A stretch of 64,000 bases of DNA from Wolfiporia cocos (GCA_029448655.1 JACCLO010000046.1:25458-89457), one strand, 5' to 3'. Counted from the stretch's first letter, positions 10,565 to 23,234 are shown. A program made the numbers and translations. Notes: generated by a model not told the origin, from the sequence alone.

Positions 10565-13500
10565 ATGTCTGCCTCCGATTCTCCTTTCAAATTGCTGCAG
10601 CAGACTATCTCAAAATCTCGCGCCAAGAATAGCAAAAGTCTAGCAGAGGCCCTCGAGAAGGTGTCCTCCCACCTCGTCTTACTCGTAAGGCAGCTATTTG
10701 GGGCTCAGTGGATGTCTGTTCATCATCATATAGAATTTATCCACGATATCCGAGCAAGCATCCAAAGTGTTATCTCAGTGTCTGCGCAGGCCCCTTCTTC
10801 CCATATACTCTGCTTTTCCGCAGCCTGCCCTTGAAGCCGCTGCCGCGATTTTCTACAAGGTCTATCACGAGAAGGTTCTCCCAACTCTTAGAAAGCAGCA
10901 GAATGAGCAACAGGGGTTATGGGAAGGAGTGCTCAACTCTCTCTTGTCCGGTGTTCTCGTATGCTTTAGTTCGATGTTTACGCTTTGTCCGGGAAGCTGA
11001 CTATGTCCAGGATTTTCTCGATGAAAGTGAAAACGGTAATCTCCATCCCCATTCCCTTCTTCAGATGGGCTCATGGGTGCGCTAGACAAAGGCAAAAGTA
11101 GCAAAGCAAAGGACGTCATAGCAGCCACGCTTTTTCCCAATCTATGCGACATATGTTTCTCACCAACTGCTCCGATGATAAGTACTGGTTTACGATGCAC
11201 TGTACGGTCTCTTACACCTTTATTTATGCGCCAAACTTACACTCATTTCGACATTACCAGGCATATACTCTTCTCGCCGATTCTGCTGCGATGCATCACG
11301 CCAATCAACACACGCTTCGTGACGACCAAATCCTTGGAGGGTGAGCCTGATTCCATTTTACCTTACTATGCCGCATACCATTTCTTGTGCGTAGTCGTCG
11401 CCTCGGAGCCACCATCTGGCGCACCAAAGGTAAGCTCTCTCGAAGCAGCGTCATGTCAGATTCCGATACCATGATCCAGATTTCCTTCCTCTGGAGAGCT
11501 TGTTGACGCTATTTGCGCGTCTATTGCCTTCAACGAAGGGGGCTGCCTCCGGTCGCGCAAACCGTACTGCATTCATCCAGTCTGTGTTCAGCAAGTCGTC
11601 TCCCCCGGAAACCACCAGCATCGGACAAAAGGTCACGGGGCTGCTTGAGAACGTGCCCTCGGAGGACTGGGACGTGACCTCACGGAAGATTGCCGAAGCA
11701 CTGGCTGCTGGCGACCGGACTTTGTGAGTAACTTAAGCTGCCGTATTATCACGCTGACCGGCGCCATATAGCCCGCAGCCTTTTGCGATAGAAGAAGTCT
11801 GTGCCTGTGGGCAAACACAACGATGCGATAGGCTATATGTCGATCCCAAGGCAATACTCGTGAACATGCTCATAGAAGTGTGCCTTTTGACCTTATTCGA
11901 TGTCCGTCATACGGCGAGCTGACTATATGTTCATACATCGATACAGGATAACCAATATGAATCCCTGACAATCTCATACACTTCCATACACAAAATAGAT
12001 ATCCTGCGCGAGCGTTCTGGCGAGGAGAGGGTCGGCGCGCAGGTGCAAATTGTCATGTGCAGTCCTCCTATTCTCGGAGGAGAACCGATAACCTCTGGCA
12101 TAGACGAAAGCGGCCCAGTTGTAACGTTTACTCTTACGAGCGGCGATCTGGACAGATTCGCAAATGCGTTGCGCGACAGAGGTCAAGTAAGAAAGCGTAG
12201 CTTATACTTTCTATCTGGTTTGCGAGTGCTGACACGGTATCGTAATGCAGGGACAGAAGTATAGAGAGATACTCCCACCGAAGCTATCACTAGCGACGTC
12301 GCCACTGGTTTTAGATTTTGACACCCAGGGCAAGCCGATGAAACAACTAAGCCAATCCGAGGTGCGCTAAATTGATCGCATTCTTCCATGACTGATCTCC
12401 ACTCACTAGAGGATTGAGAAAGTCCAACAATGTGAGTATCACACAATCCATAGCATCCGCGCTTCATCAACACTGTCAACTTTCCGCTAGTCTACAATAC
12501 CAACCAAAGCAGTGACGAACTCAGCTGCGGATCAGACCTTGATAACGCGACTAGTTCGAGATCTTCTGCTATCGACGAACGTCAGTCTATGAAATCTACG
12601 CCCCATATGCGTTCGAAAAATGTCCGAAGAGAAGCCTTTGGCGCAAGCGATGAGGAACTATGTGATCCATCTGACGTCGACTCGGTTCTGCTGGCCCCGC
12701 CTCAACGTAGGCAACGGTCGGAAGGCCCTAGAGTAATCTCCACTAGGTCAGCCAAATCGTCCGAATCCCGACTTGCCGGGAAAACCCGCAAGTCGACCAA
12801 TAACTCTGTTGCCGCCAAGGCCTACAAGAGAAAGCGAGATTCTACTGAGTGCAGCGAAGACGGTCCTAACTCAGATAAGCTGGCAGAGGACGCTGTTGCC
12901 AATAAACGATCCAAGACTTCCCCGACAGGTCGTAGCGCTCTTTGCACACCAGATCCTCCAGAGCGCACGGAATCTCAGGTGCTTCAGCCTCGTTCTACAG
13001 CGGCGACTAGGGCAACCAACAGATATCACGGCGAAAAGGAGAAAATATGTTCTCCTACCTCATGCTCCCACATGATTGACTATGGTGCTCTACCCGAATC
13101 CGATCCATTTTCGTCTACTCGGAACACGTTGTCTCCTCTCACAGCTTTGTTTGCTCGTCGCAAGAAGGCCGACAATAAGCCTGCCCTGGAAAGCAAAGCC
13201 CCTCAGTCGAGCACGACCAAAGGTAGACCTCATAAAGCAAAGCTCTGGAAGACAAAACCGTCTCCGCCGGGCCCTATCATCTACCAGAGAGCCTCGGACG
13301 ACGATCCGTTATGTGACAGGCATGAGCTATCTGACACGTTCGTCGAGGACGAACCTGTCGAAGAGACTAAGGAAAATCAATCGGAAGTAAAAATCAAGAC
13401 ACACGCAAAGCATGTGGTCCCTGCTCTCGCAGCCAGTGCTTCGACAACGGACAAAAGGGTATGTTTGTTCTCTTGCGTTCTCGTGATTGATGAGAAAGCC

Positions 13501-14949
13501 ATATCATGGTCGTGGACTACAGAGGGTCGAAATGTCGAACCCTGCCTTGCAAGAGAAAGCTCACCCATTGTCAGGTTCTACCAACATTGCTAAGGCGCGT
13601 GTACCGTGACACTTTCTACGCCATACGCTAATACTAAAACAGTCCACAAGCAAAAAGAGAAAGATTGCGCCATGGGCCAACCTCACTTCTGAAGCCCCTC
13701 ACAGATCTGCGACTGTAGACAACAGTACGAGCGGAGTTCCTGGTGTTCACCATGAAGAAACCATACAGCCTACACTGAATACTTTGGGATGCACATCTCT
13801 GTCCAAGAAGTCTATGTCATCATCCGCATCTGAAAGCCTCTTGACGGGATCTGGTAATGTTCATACAGGGCCTCTGCCTGAGGAGCCAGCCACCGCTGAA
13901 GATTCTATGTCAGACATCTCCGAAGTTGCCAACAAGGCGATACATGCGACCATAGCAGATTCCATGCTCGGAACGAATACCACACCAAGATCCGATCGTA
14001 TACATTCTCCTGCTCCTCTCGTCATTCCCTCTCCGGAAAAGCTTGAGCAAACTGATTTTGAGTTGACGGAGGTAACATCTACCCCAATTGGCAAGGTTGT
14101 TGAGGTCGATGATTGTGCAGGAGACTCTGTCTCCACGAGAAAGACCCATCCTAGACATTCCGTTACCTTCGCGCCGGTCGTGGAAGAACGCGAACCGTCG
14201 CCGGAGTTGACCTTTGAGATTGGTTCTCGGAGTCAGCCCACATCGCTGAGCCCGTACAAGCGAGAGAGGGCTACTGGTAAACTTATACATAGATACAACG
14301 GTGCACTTCTGACTTTTGTTATTAGTGTCACTGGGACAGCTGCTGCAGGGTATTGAACGCGAGCCTTTCGTAAGGCGACGTGGGCGTGGCTCATTCCGGA
14401 AAACAAATATAACGGGTGCTGGGAACCGCTCGCGGCGCAAGGAAGCCGCTGCAAATGTCCAGGACATCGAAGATGTTCTGCGGGAGTTGCATCAGGTGCC
14501 GTAGAAGCTGCTAAGGATATTGCGGTATGCTGAGTATGTGCTCGACCCTCGCAGGCTATTTTCGACAAGATCACGGATCGCTTTGATAGCGTACGTGAAG
14601 AAGTGCGCATTGATCGGAGTGCAATCCTCCGGGAGGCAGCGCAGGATCTTATGCAAATGCGTGCGGATAGGTGTGTGCTGACTGCCCGTACATACTTCGC
14701 GTTCTTGCGGACCTGCTGATCCCTGTGAACGGCCACCGCAGTGTCGCCTACTTCAACCGCCTTATCGACCTCGAGGCCGAATATGCGTCCTCTGGGCGTG
14801 CTGTCATTGGCAGTTTGGAAGAGTTGCTTCGCGCAAACGAAGGGATATGCTGCAAAATAGAAGAGACGATAAAGAGCATCGATCGTACAACACTCGTTGG
14901 AAGGATGCCGGTGGTCCTAGTGGAAATTCCCGCGAGCCTGAGACAGTGA
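10565..14949 (+). CDS. Large protein resembling meiotic chromosome-axis proteins (SYCP2/Red1 type), 16 exons
   Basis: Exons: 10565-10684, 10734-10958, 11011-11035, 11065-11201, 11261-11340, 11395-11429, 11480-11723, 11772-11877, 11947-12186, 12251-12361, 12410-12431, 12491-13458, 13643-14276, 14326-14495, 14555-14670, 14742-14949. The total is 3,441 bases, 1,146 residues, with all phases agreeing. Residues 1-300 look all-helical (ARM-like). Residues about 305-435 (LYVDPKAILVNMLIE, LTISYTSIHKIDIL, GPVVTFTLTSGDLDRFA) look like a PH/Spt16-type fold. Residues 440-970 are disordered, rich in Ser, Lys and Pro, with many SP/TP sites. The last about 120 residues are coiled-coil-like (FDKITDRFDSVREEVR, RLIDLEAEYA). 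That order (ARM, PH-like, long linker, C-terminal coil) is the layout of SYCP2/Red1-type axis core proteins. The gene model is firm; the functional call is inference from architecture plus closeness to MSH4. Confidence 0.6.
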
Positions 14950-16034
14950 AAGGAATACAACCGTGTTATAGTAGAGAACGCGGTGAGTTCGCTCGATATC
15001 ACAAATGCTCTAGTACAAATCATTGCATGTTGATCATCACATGCGGCTGTAGCATGAAACAGGAAACAAGACACAGCTGTATACAAGCGATCGGTCCACG
15101 CACGCCTCAGAAGGGATAGTGTTAGTTTACACGACCGTTGCAAGCGGAAGGTGATATGTGCAATGCATGTAACTCTCACCTAACTACCGTCGTCCGGCAT
15201 TCGATACTCAAATAACTCGTTGTTCTAACAATGGTATGCCAATAAACCCGCGCAAAACCACCTAGCATTCCAATGCAGCGTGAGGAAGCTAAAGTATTCG
15301 CCGTGACACCTCGCTACCCAGCTTCCTTTGTTCATACCGTCTCGATACAGAGCACCTTGTGTTATGCATCCATCGGGCTCATCTTGACCACTGTTGGGGC
15401 GCGGCCACTCCTCGCCGGTGTGGCACCCTTCTCTTCCCATCCCACACGCCACACTATCTTCCATTTTCCACACTCTCGTTGAATGGTTACTTCTTCCATC
15501 ATTGCCGAACACGCTCTCTGACACCCGTAACATAAGTTTATATCCGATGACGATGACAGCCTGAGACATCGTTTCACGCCATTGCGGCGGGTCTCTTGGC
15601 ATGGAAAGATTTACTTCTCAATAAAACCGGCTATGAGCACAGCTGTGCATGCATCAAAGCACGCATTGGTGAGCCGATTTGCTATCGACCTCCGCCATTA
15701 TGTGGGCTGGAACTGCATCAGAATGGTGCCTGTGCGCAGCACACATGAAAGCGTGAAGGGGACTTGCTAGGCGCACCATTCACGAAGGGTTCACGAGCCT
15801 AGACAATCATTGCGAGATGAACGGGCGTGGTGTCTCACTGTGCCTTGCGAACAAATGCCTCGCTAGTGCAGATGCATTCGGGTGACGGGCATCGCGAGAT
15901 GAACGGACTTAGCGTGAGTTTAAGCGTGAGTCACATTTTGCCCGTGACAGTGCACCATACGTTCATATAAGACGACGACAGCATGACTATAAGGCGAACG
16001 AGAAAAATGGCAATGTGAACGCATATGTAAAGCA
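14950..16034. other. Intergenic region between convergent genes
   Basis: 1.1 kb between the stop of the axis-like gene and the stop of the NTPase/nuclease gene on the other strand. Short frames occur on both strands but none has coherent protein composition or splice partners. A near-repeat is seen at 15,806-15,830 and 15,892-15,912 (CATTGCGAGATGAACGG / CATCGCGAGATGAACGG). Confidence 0.5.
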
Positions 16035-18019
16035 TTACACCACCATCGACTCCTCCGACTCCTCCACTTTCAGCTTTCCCAACTCCCCCCTCTCCCGCTC
16101 CTCCATGTTCAGCTCCTCTATTTTCAATTCTGCCACAGTGCACTCCATCAGGTCGTGTAGCTCGAGAACATACACCTTGCCTAGCTTGTCTCTATGAGAA
16201 TTTGCAACCCAGATATCCTCTATAATACGGCCGCCCAGGGGGGGTGTCACGACGATAAGATCAACAGACTTTACGTCGCATACATCTAGTAGCCAGTCCA
16301 GACCAAGCGTGGAGATGGCAAGCTGATCGGAGACGGTCACCTGGAAGATGGTCGCGCGCTGGGAACCGGCGTCGTAAACAAACGCGTCGAACGTGGGCTG
16401 AGACTTAGATCGAGGGACGAAGAATCCATCCTCCAATATCGGCTCCTTCCGAAGTGAGAAGTGGTGGCGATCCAAACGTCTGAACTCAGCTGCTGCACCG
16501 ATCTGATTGTCTTCTATATCAATGATGCGACCTTGAAAGCCCAAACGAAGATACTGCTTGGGAAGATTCGTGCCGTTGGAGCGCCAATGCGTGTTCTTCG
16601 TTCCCGCTCTCGTGGTCTTTTGCATGGCGGTCACAGGCCACTCACCACCGTTGGGAAACTTGGCAAGGAACGCTCCTTCCAAGAGATATCCGGCACCAGC
16701 CCTAGTGTAAGGATTCCTAAGGAACAACTGGTATAGTGTATCGGCGGCCTGGTCGTTGGCGCTGCTAAGCTCGTCCAATACCGCTATCGACAGGTGCTTG
16801 GTGGCTATCTGCAGGTCAAACTTCTTTCGATTACGAGGAGACGGGGTGGCCACAAGGAGGATATGAGGTCTCGTCCATGTTCACGGAGGCCGCACCGCGA
16901 AGCATTGCAGCCATTTTCTCTTTGTTCAGTACAGCAAGAACGTCGTCGACTTGTGATTCGTATTCGTCCAAGGCTCCTGCGTAAGCATATGCGTGACGAG
17001 CAGATGTGCCATATAGTCGAGAGAAGAGCGCGAGGTCTTGCACTGAAGGCTTCGGGTCGGAGTCCTCCCACAACTGAAGATCCCGGCTGTCAAGACGTTC
17101 ATTTGCTGCTCGCATAGAGAACGAAGCAAGGAGACTCACCCTGCAATAAGCTCCCCAAGTGACCAAGGCGCCATCCAGAACTGCGGTACTCGCCTCGCGG
17201 CTTTCTTCCTCCAATCAACACGCTGACTGCGCGGAGACGCCGCCTGTAGTATGAAGCCACGACAGGAGGAACCCAGGTCAAGATATATCGGAGGCACGTC
17301 TGTCAAGGATTGATTGGAGTCGACCAAGAACCATGTTCCGCGGGGAAGGTATAGGTCTAGGTTATCATTTGTAGTGATAGGACGGGAAATTTGGAAGACT
17401 CCTTCATCGTTTAGGATGAAGATCTCTGTATGATTCCGCTGGAAGGTGGTGGTTTGCCCTGCGAGGAGGCGGAGGGCAAGTATATAGATCAGAAAAGTGC
17501 TTTTCCCTGGAGTTTTGTAAGAAAGAAGACGAGATGATTTGAATAATAGGCATCCTCACCGATACCAGGACTGCCAATAACGATTGCACCAGTCGCAGTG
17601 GGCGCTCTGCTCGGCAAGTCAACGAAGGGGTTATGGAATGGCTCAGCATCCACATCAATGGCTGCGTCGTCCTCGTTGTTATTGCTTTGGTTTGCTCCAT
17701 CTCTGCCCAGCCCGAGATTGTCGATGATGTCCTGTAGCATGCTCCGATACTCGTCCCTGACAAGGATCGCCGAAAGTTGGCTAAGCTTAAACAACTTCAC
17801 GGTGGAAGCTGAGTTCCTGTCCCACTGAAGCGCCATGAGATTTTTCGGAAGTTTAGCTCGTACGAGCTGCGCGTCGCACGTAACGGAGATAGAATGAAAG
17901 AGGTTCTCGGGTTTCCCTTTCCAGGCGATCTCACGGAGTCTGGCTAGAGAGCCCCCGTAAGTACTGTTGTCGGGTGTAACAGGTTTGCCAGCCAATTGTG
18001 CTATGGAGAAGGATGACAT
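16035..18019 (-). pseudogene. P-loop NTPase fused to a PD-(D/E)XK-type nuclease domain (Crinkler/RHS-like), frame broken near 16,860
   Basis: Exon 1 is 18019-17560, exon 2 is 17506-17140 and exon 3 starts at 17086; introns 17507-17559 and 17087-17139 have GTGAGG/CTCCAG and GTGAGT/GACAG ends. The Walker A motif GSPGIGKST is split by the first intron at about residue 153. The C-terminal part has PTFDAFVYD followed by ATIFQVTVSD, the spacing of the restriction-enzyme-like nuclease half found in Crinkler and RHS-like proteins. These are expanded in basidiomycetes and often occur near repeats. Exon 3 changes frame by one base near 16,860, between the block ending in NMDE and the block starting ILLVATPSPRN, without a convincing intron. 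This is a frameshift, a sequencing error or an exotic intron. Confidence 0.65.
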
Positions 18020-18269
18020 GTTAACGAGAAAAAAGCTGAAGGGCACCGGATCCGGATGCAATGCGTGAGGCGATGTTCATGGGGAGTGGGGAGGGGCAAC
18101 CGTAGCGCGGCGGCAAAATCCGAGCGGCAAGCGTCTATCATGCGCCACAGCCCCTGCCGGACAGGCATGAGTTAGACGCGCATAGCGCGACGGTATCAGT
18201 GTAAAGGCTCGCCAGGAAAAAGGTTTCGCGCCTCATTATAGTGGAGTAGATCGATTAGAAATACTAAAT

Positions 18270-18895
18270 GAATACTTTCTTTGGGACAGAATCCTTTGAA
18301 TCGCTTCATGTTAATCTGTGCATCCGGGGTATGTCACAAGAAAGGTGGCATCGCCTATAGGTATAGTTTTTCGCCTTTAACCTACGGTTATATGCCCAGA
18401 AGGTGGCCCGGTAGTGCCCCCTTAAAGCTACCAAGGCACTACGCCAGCCTCCGTCACCATCACTGACGGCGTAGGTCTTTAGGTCTACGCGCAGACAGGT
18501 AGCCTGTGACCACGACGCAACGACAGGTCATTACTGGTGCCGGGTTCATAAGCATGTAATGATGGTCTTAGCAATGCCATTAGGGCTGCGCACAGACCCT
18601 TACATTAGGGCAGGTAGCTACAAGTAGATACCTGACCTCATCATGTATATAACAAGGATGCCTGGGGCTTAGAGTCCCCAGAATGAAGATTCTCGTCTTG
18701 GGGTATCATCCCCCTCAACTTACTTCCTTCTGGTCTGCTCCCCTCTGCCTCACTCTACTTGACTGAGGGCTTGCTGATTTCTTGCCATGCACTTGGGATC
18801 ACCACACACGTTTAGAAGCATCACAGATGGAGGTTTGTCTTGTGACAGGGTACAACACAGCATGCTATGAATAATTTAACGAAATTCTGTCCCAA
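18270..18895. repeat. Short element with inverted ends TTTGGGACAGAAT, split by a solo LTR
   Basis: TTTGGGACAGAAT at about 18,272 recurs as its reverse complement ATTCTGTCCCAAA at about 18,880. If the solo LTR 18332-18847 and one target copy are removed, the two ends are only about 105 bases apart, the size of a small MITE. No target duplication was found outside the ends, so this is tentative. Confidence 0.35.
18332..18847 (+). mobile_element. Solo LTR, 516 bases, target duplication GGGTA
   Basis: Starts TGTCAC and ends GTGACA; GGGTA flanks it at 18327-18331 and 18848-18852. It contains GCGCACAGACC (near 18,589), the promoter-like CATGTATATA (about 18,642) and a stem-loop CTGGGG/CCCCAG (18662-18667 with 18676-18681). 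No internal domain remains, so it is the product of LTR-LTR recombination. Confidence 0.85.
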
Positions 18896-19218
18896 ACATT
18901 CTTCAAAGAAATCAAGAGATCAGAGGCATGCATATTTACTTTATGCTATAACTGATTATCTAAGGAGGAGATGCATTCCCATCAATTGATAGAAGTACAT
19001 ATTAGAATGGATTTTGGGCACAATCAAGCAAGCAAGAAAAGACTCAAACTATTTGAGATCAAGTAGAAAGAGCTGTACAATAGTGAGGTCCAGTTATATA
19101 TGTCCCAATGCAAGCTTGTTCTGAGGTATAGTGTCACGAATTATTTGTGATGCTGGGTTTTGGTGATTTTACCAGCATTTGCCCTGTGCCGGGGTTGAAC
19201 TAAGAGGCCCAGCCAGAC

Positions 19219-19919
19219 TGTCACGTGATCTTTAGATAGATCGGTTATCATTCATTATCTCTCCTGGTCAGATGACTGCTTACATACGCTACTACACATG
19301 CTGCTATTGGCAGCCACAGGGACTGACTAAGGCGGTGATGCTGAGCCAGTAATGCCATTGGACCATATAGCGAGGCTAACGGGGATGACATGTGAATGTA
19401 GACCGGGCCATGAGGTAACCGGTGACATGTGGTGGCCATGAGGCCAGGTGTGAGGCAATGCCATGATGGTTGAAGCCAGTGGTTGCGTAGGTCCGGTGCT
19501 AGAAGTCCGGAAGCACAGAATCACCAGGGCAGAAGCCTGGCAATTGGGTAATACTGAGGCTAGAAGCCCGGCATGTGCATAAGGCCGGTGATAGAAGCAC
19601 GGAGGTGCTGTAGTGCCGGAGATGCGTGTTGGTCGTTAGGCTTCACAGCTTGATGGACCGGTTGACATGGGAGCTTAGTCAGCTGTGGTGCCATGTTGCC
19701 ATTATTATGCGAGTGGCACTCGGTGACGTCATGGTCCTGGTCGACATGTGGACTCTAGGATGACGTTGATATGCCTATTCGGCAGGATAAGTCCATATAA
19801 GTGCCTCGGCAGGTGCGGCATGGTGGGATAAATCCCAGATAATGTAGTAGAGGTGTAGAAATACCAGGTAAATTGCCAGGAAAAGCTATATATGCTTGTT
19901 ATGTCCCAAATCTGTGACA
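19219..19919 (-). mobile_element. LTR of a second family (minus orientation)
   Basis: Read on the minus strand it starts TGTCACAGATTTGGGACATA at 19919 and contains GCATATATAGC as a likely promoter. It ends at the inverted TGTCAC of 19219, after which text resembling a tRNA 3' half (AGTTCAACCCCGGCACAGGG) follows. The same family occurs in plus orientation from 38955. No matching target duplication, so internal sequence may once have lain to its left. Confidence 0.55.
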
Positions 19920-19960
19920 ATGGGTGTTCCAAGTCTGTAACATTTTGTGACAGATGTGGT

Positions 19961-20209
19961 TGTCATGGTACCACTGGCAGTCCCAGACCAGCAGCTCCAT
20001 GGGGACAGGCATCCAACACCACTTAGCCAAAAGGGCCACTAAAACAGCTGAGCTGTTATAGGCAGGACACACTATATGTGTAGTTCATATTCCCATGCTA
20101 GGCACTTGCTATAGTGCCTAAGGATATTTAGCTTTCTACCCTTTGCACAGTTATGCCTTTATGGTATTATATGCCACATGAGTTTCCAAGCCCATTATAA
20201 TCTGTGACA
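19961..20209 (+). mobile_element. Short LTR-like element, 249 bases, target duplication GTGGT
   Basis: Starts TGTCATGG, ends TGTGACA, and is flanked by GTGGT at 19956-19960 and 20210-20214. The inner text (AGCCAAAAGGGCCAC, ACAGCTGAGCTGTTATA, TATATGTGTAGTTCATATTC) matches 25303-25540 in the same orientation, and a related motif occurs in the TRIM LTRs at 61-62 kb. Confidence 0.8.
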
Positions 20210-20303
20210 GTGGTCTTATGCCATCATCCCTGCATGATGACTCTTGCTGTATAGCACCGTCTTGCTAGTCTGGGGGTTTCCTTCTCATCTTGCATCTACC
20301 CTT

Positions 20304-21014
20304 TGTCACAGTATTAATCCACAGGATTATACACTGACATCCCTCGGTTTACTATAGCGTGTACCTCTGGGCTGCAAGGGGTACACCGCATTTACTTCCA
20401 CACCTCATGAGTCCGCCCCCAGCTATCTTATTAGGCACCTGACCACAGTAGATGATCTTAGTGCTGTAGGATAGCGCACGCCCCAGGTACTCACATGATT
20501 GTGCATCATGACGGTCACAGTTGTTACATGGTACGTTACTTGTATGGTCACCCTTAGTTACGGCGCACAGGCCATCACTTAGCACTAGATACTTAATGTC
20601 TCAGAACCCCATGTATATAATCTACAACAAGATGGGCTTACCCCCATCTTTTGGATTCTCAGTAATGGGCTTACAAGCCTCTTTCTGCTACTAGGCTGTG
20701 TGCTGGCTTGCCAACCTCGATGTCTGAGACTTCTCGCTTTACAACAAGTGCTTGACCCTCTGGCTCTGCTACCTGGAAGATACCCCATTACCTCTGGCAG
20801 GGTGTGTGATCGCTGGATGATGGCGGATCACTCTGTGTGTGCAACGGTGGTTGGACCTAGCCATATGTCGAGCCACATTTCCATCTTGCTGATCTCCCCT
20901 GGACGCGGTGCGCATGGCATCATGCCTAACTGGCACTCCAAGGTCAATGTGTTGTAGTATTGAGGTTTCTCCCATCTAGAGCCAGTCCCACAGTCTGGTA
21001 AGTGGACTGTGTCA
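20304..21014 (+). mobile_element. Solo LTR, 711 bases, target duplication CCCTT
   Basis: Starts TGTCACAG and ends GTGTCA; CCCTT flanks both ends (20299-20303 and 21015-21019). It carries GGCGCACAGGCC, then CATGTATATA (20,610) and a GATGGG/CCCATC stem-loop (20631-20636 with 20643-20648). Confidence 0.85.
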
Positions 21015-21550
21015 CCCTTTAGGGCTATTACTTAGATGTCAGGACCTTAGGAACATAGGGGGGTATCTTGGGTACATTTGTGACACATTGATCTCAGAGC
21101 CAAGCCCCAGTGAAAACTGCAGTTGGTGATAGACAGCTGTACTTGAGGTTAATTACCCAGCCAGGTTGCATAGATGCAAGTGCTGAGGATCACATGGATT
21201 TCATGTGCACACTGATGCATTGGGCCAGTGGTGGGTGTCTCTGCATGCCCCTTTGATGGAAGTTGAAGGCTGTGGCACTGTGGAAGCTTATAGAGGTGGG
21301 GTAGACAGACTATATAGTGTATTCAAGATGTAGGAAGCTCAAGACTCTGTTAATATTTAGTACAGTACTTGTAACCAATAACATTTGTGGCTAGGGGTTG
21401 TTGGTGAGTAGTTGAGTTCATGATGGGCATTGTATGATGCTCATTGGCAAAATATGAGGTCTCGGATATAGTCTATTAACTATTGTAAATACCAGCTCAG
21501 TAGATATACATAGCTATGAGCAGATATTACGTGCAGGGTAATGGAATGAT

Positions 21551-21756
21551 CAATGAGGACTGAAATACTATTTACAGGATCAATGAGGACCAAAATGTTA
21601 TTTGTAGGATCAAAGAGGCCCAAAATATTATTTGCAGGACCAAAGAGGATGGACATGTTAATTTCAGGGTCAAAGAGGATGGATCTATCAGTTACAGGAT
21701 CACAGGGGGTGGACATATTAATTTCAGGATCAAAGACAATGGACATACATCTGGGC
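21551..21756 (+). repeat. 33-base tandem repeat, about 6-7 copies, open on both strands
   Basis: Successive units follow the pattern GGATCAAAGAGGATGGACAT + ATTAATTTCA with substitutions but few or no indels. Because 33 is a multiple of three, the plus strand gives a repeating 11-residue text of the type GSKRMDMLISG. The unit length is kept while the sequence drifts. Nothing around it suggests a host gene. Confidence 0.8.
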
Positions 21757-22784
21757 ATGTGCAGTGTAGTGATTAGTGATGATGCGGCTCCTATTCGATT
21801 TAGTAAGTCCTTTACTTGATATGGCAACATCTTTTATTAATCTGTCACACTTTCAGTCAGCTCTCGGAACTTGAAGTCAAGTGCCATAAAGATTAGCTCT
21901 CAACATTGTCAATGTCCCTGTCCTTCTCTCCCTCAATCCCTAGGTGTCCTCTGGATACCCAGGCACAGTCTGTCTGTCACAGATTGAATGCTGTGGCACT
22001 AACACTACTATTTAATGGACATACAGGGTTATTCTACAATACTGACAAGTATTGTACACCCTTCCATACCCATAGCATCGTCACCATTACTGCAGGCACC
22101 ATTACTGGCATCTGTTCTTCATGTTACTAGGGTGCACCTTACAGTCACCCTTCTATGCACATGACCTGGCACCATTACTGGTGCCACCACATATATTCTA
22201 TGTTACCATAGATACATGCACTGACCTCTGCACCTTAGGGCAGGCCTTAATAGTTTAGTGTGTCCCCATGTACTTATGCACTACAATCTGAGGCTTACTC
22301 CTCAGATTTAGTATTCTTGATGTTCAAGCTGACAAGCTTGTCTTTACGCCACTACCCTGTGTGCTGCCTGCCTCCCAACTATGTGACTGCTGAGTCTGAT
22401 GCTTCAGTCAACCAACTACACCCCAGCCCTGGTCTGCTTTGCTGGTTAGCAATGTGCCCTCTAGTGGATATGCTGAGCAGCATCCCTTGGGCATTATAGA
22501 GTCCCTGATAGCCTGGTTGCACAGCACATAGCATACTGTGTCACTGTCAGCACTATGCATACCTAAGTAACCAAACCCATCCATTGCTCTCCCTCTCTTG
22601 TTTTCTCTCTCCTTCTTCTCTCAATGCCATGTGTTGTGGTCTTTCCTTGTGTTCCTCTTGCATGCTGCATATGCAGCTTTTCTTTTGTGTTCTCCCTCTG
22701 TATGTCTACTAAACTCCACTGTCATAGATTTGGGCCCTAGGGGTCCATTCCACACCCTATGGCAGGTTTAGTGCCCTGTGCCAC

Positions 22785-23234
22785 TGTCATGGTTTTATTA
22801 CTGTGACATCTGCCATGCACCGGGATCGAACTCACGTACTTACATTCCCCTGTCATATGGCTTACTATCTGGTCACATGGTCTTGTTAGATTATCTTATC
22901 ATACTTGTGTGCTTGCTTGTTATGCTTGGGCCTGGCCTTTAGGGCCAGCTCATCCCTTAGTACTGCGGCACCATGTATATAATCTGACGCATCTGAGGCT
23001 TACACCTCAGACTTGATATTGTAACATTGGGGCATGTCCCTCATTCAACAACTCTCCCTCTGCATGTTCAGTGTGCTACTGTGACTAGCTCTTGCTGGGC
23101 TCTGCCCTATATCCTAGCTTGTCTGTGGTTCCACCTTGTGCAGCATCGTTCATGACCTCAAGGCACCATACCCCATACAGCAGGTGCTGGTACCCCTCAA
23201 TAGCACATAGAGACATAGAGGCGAGTTTGTGTCA
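22785..23234 (+). mobile_element. Solo LTR, 450 bases, target duplication GCCAC
   Basis: Starts TGTCATGG and ends GTGTCA, with GCCAC at 22780-22784 and 23235-23239. It carries CATGTATATA near 22,973 and the stem-loop TCTGAGG/CCTCAGA (22992-22998 with 23005-23011). Confidence 0.85.

Noticed and set aside
14496..14554. Open text GAVEAAKDIA between exons 14 and 15 of the axis-like gene
   Set aside because: It is out of frame with the exon before it; treating 14496-14554 as an intron (GTGCCG...CTCGCAG) keeps the frame on both sides.
15225..15602. Overlapping frames on both strands in the 15 kb intergenic region
   Set aside because: No coherent composition, splice sites or motif on either strand.
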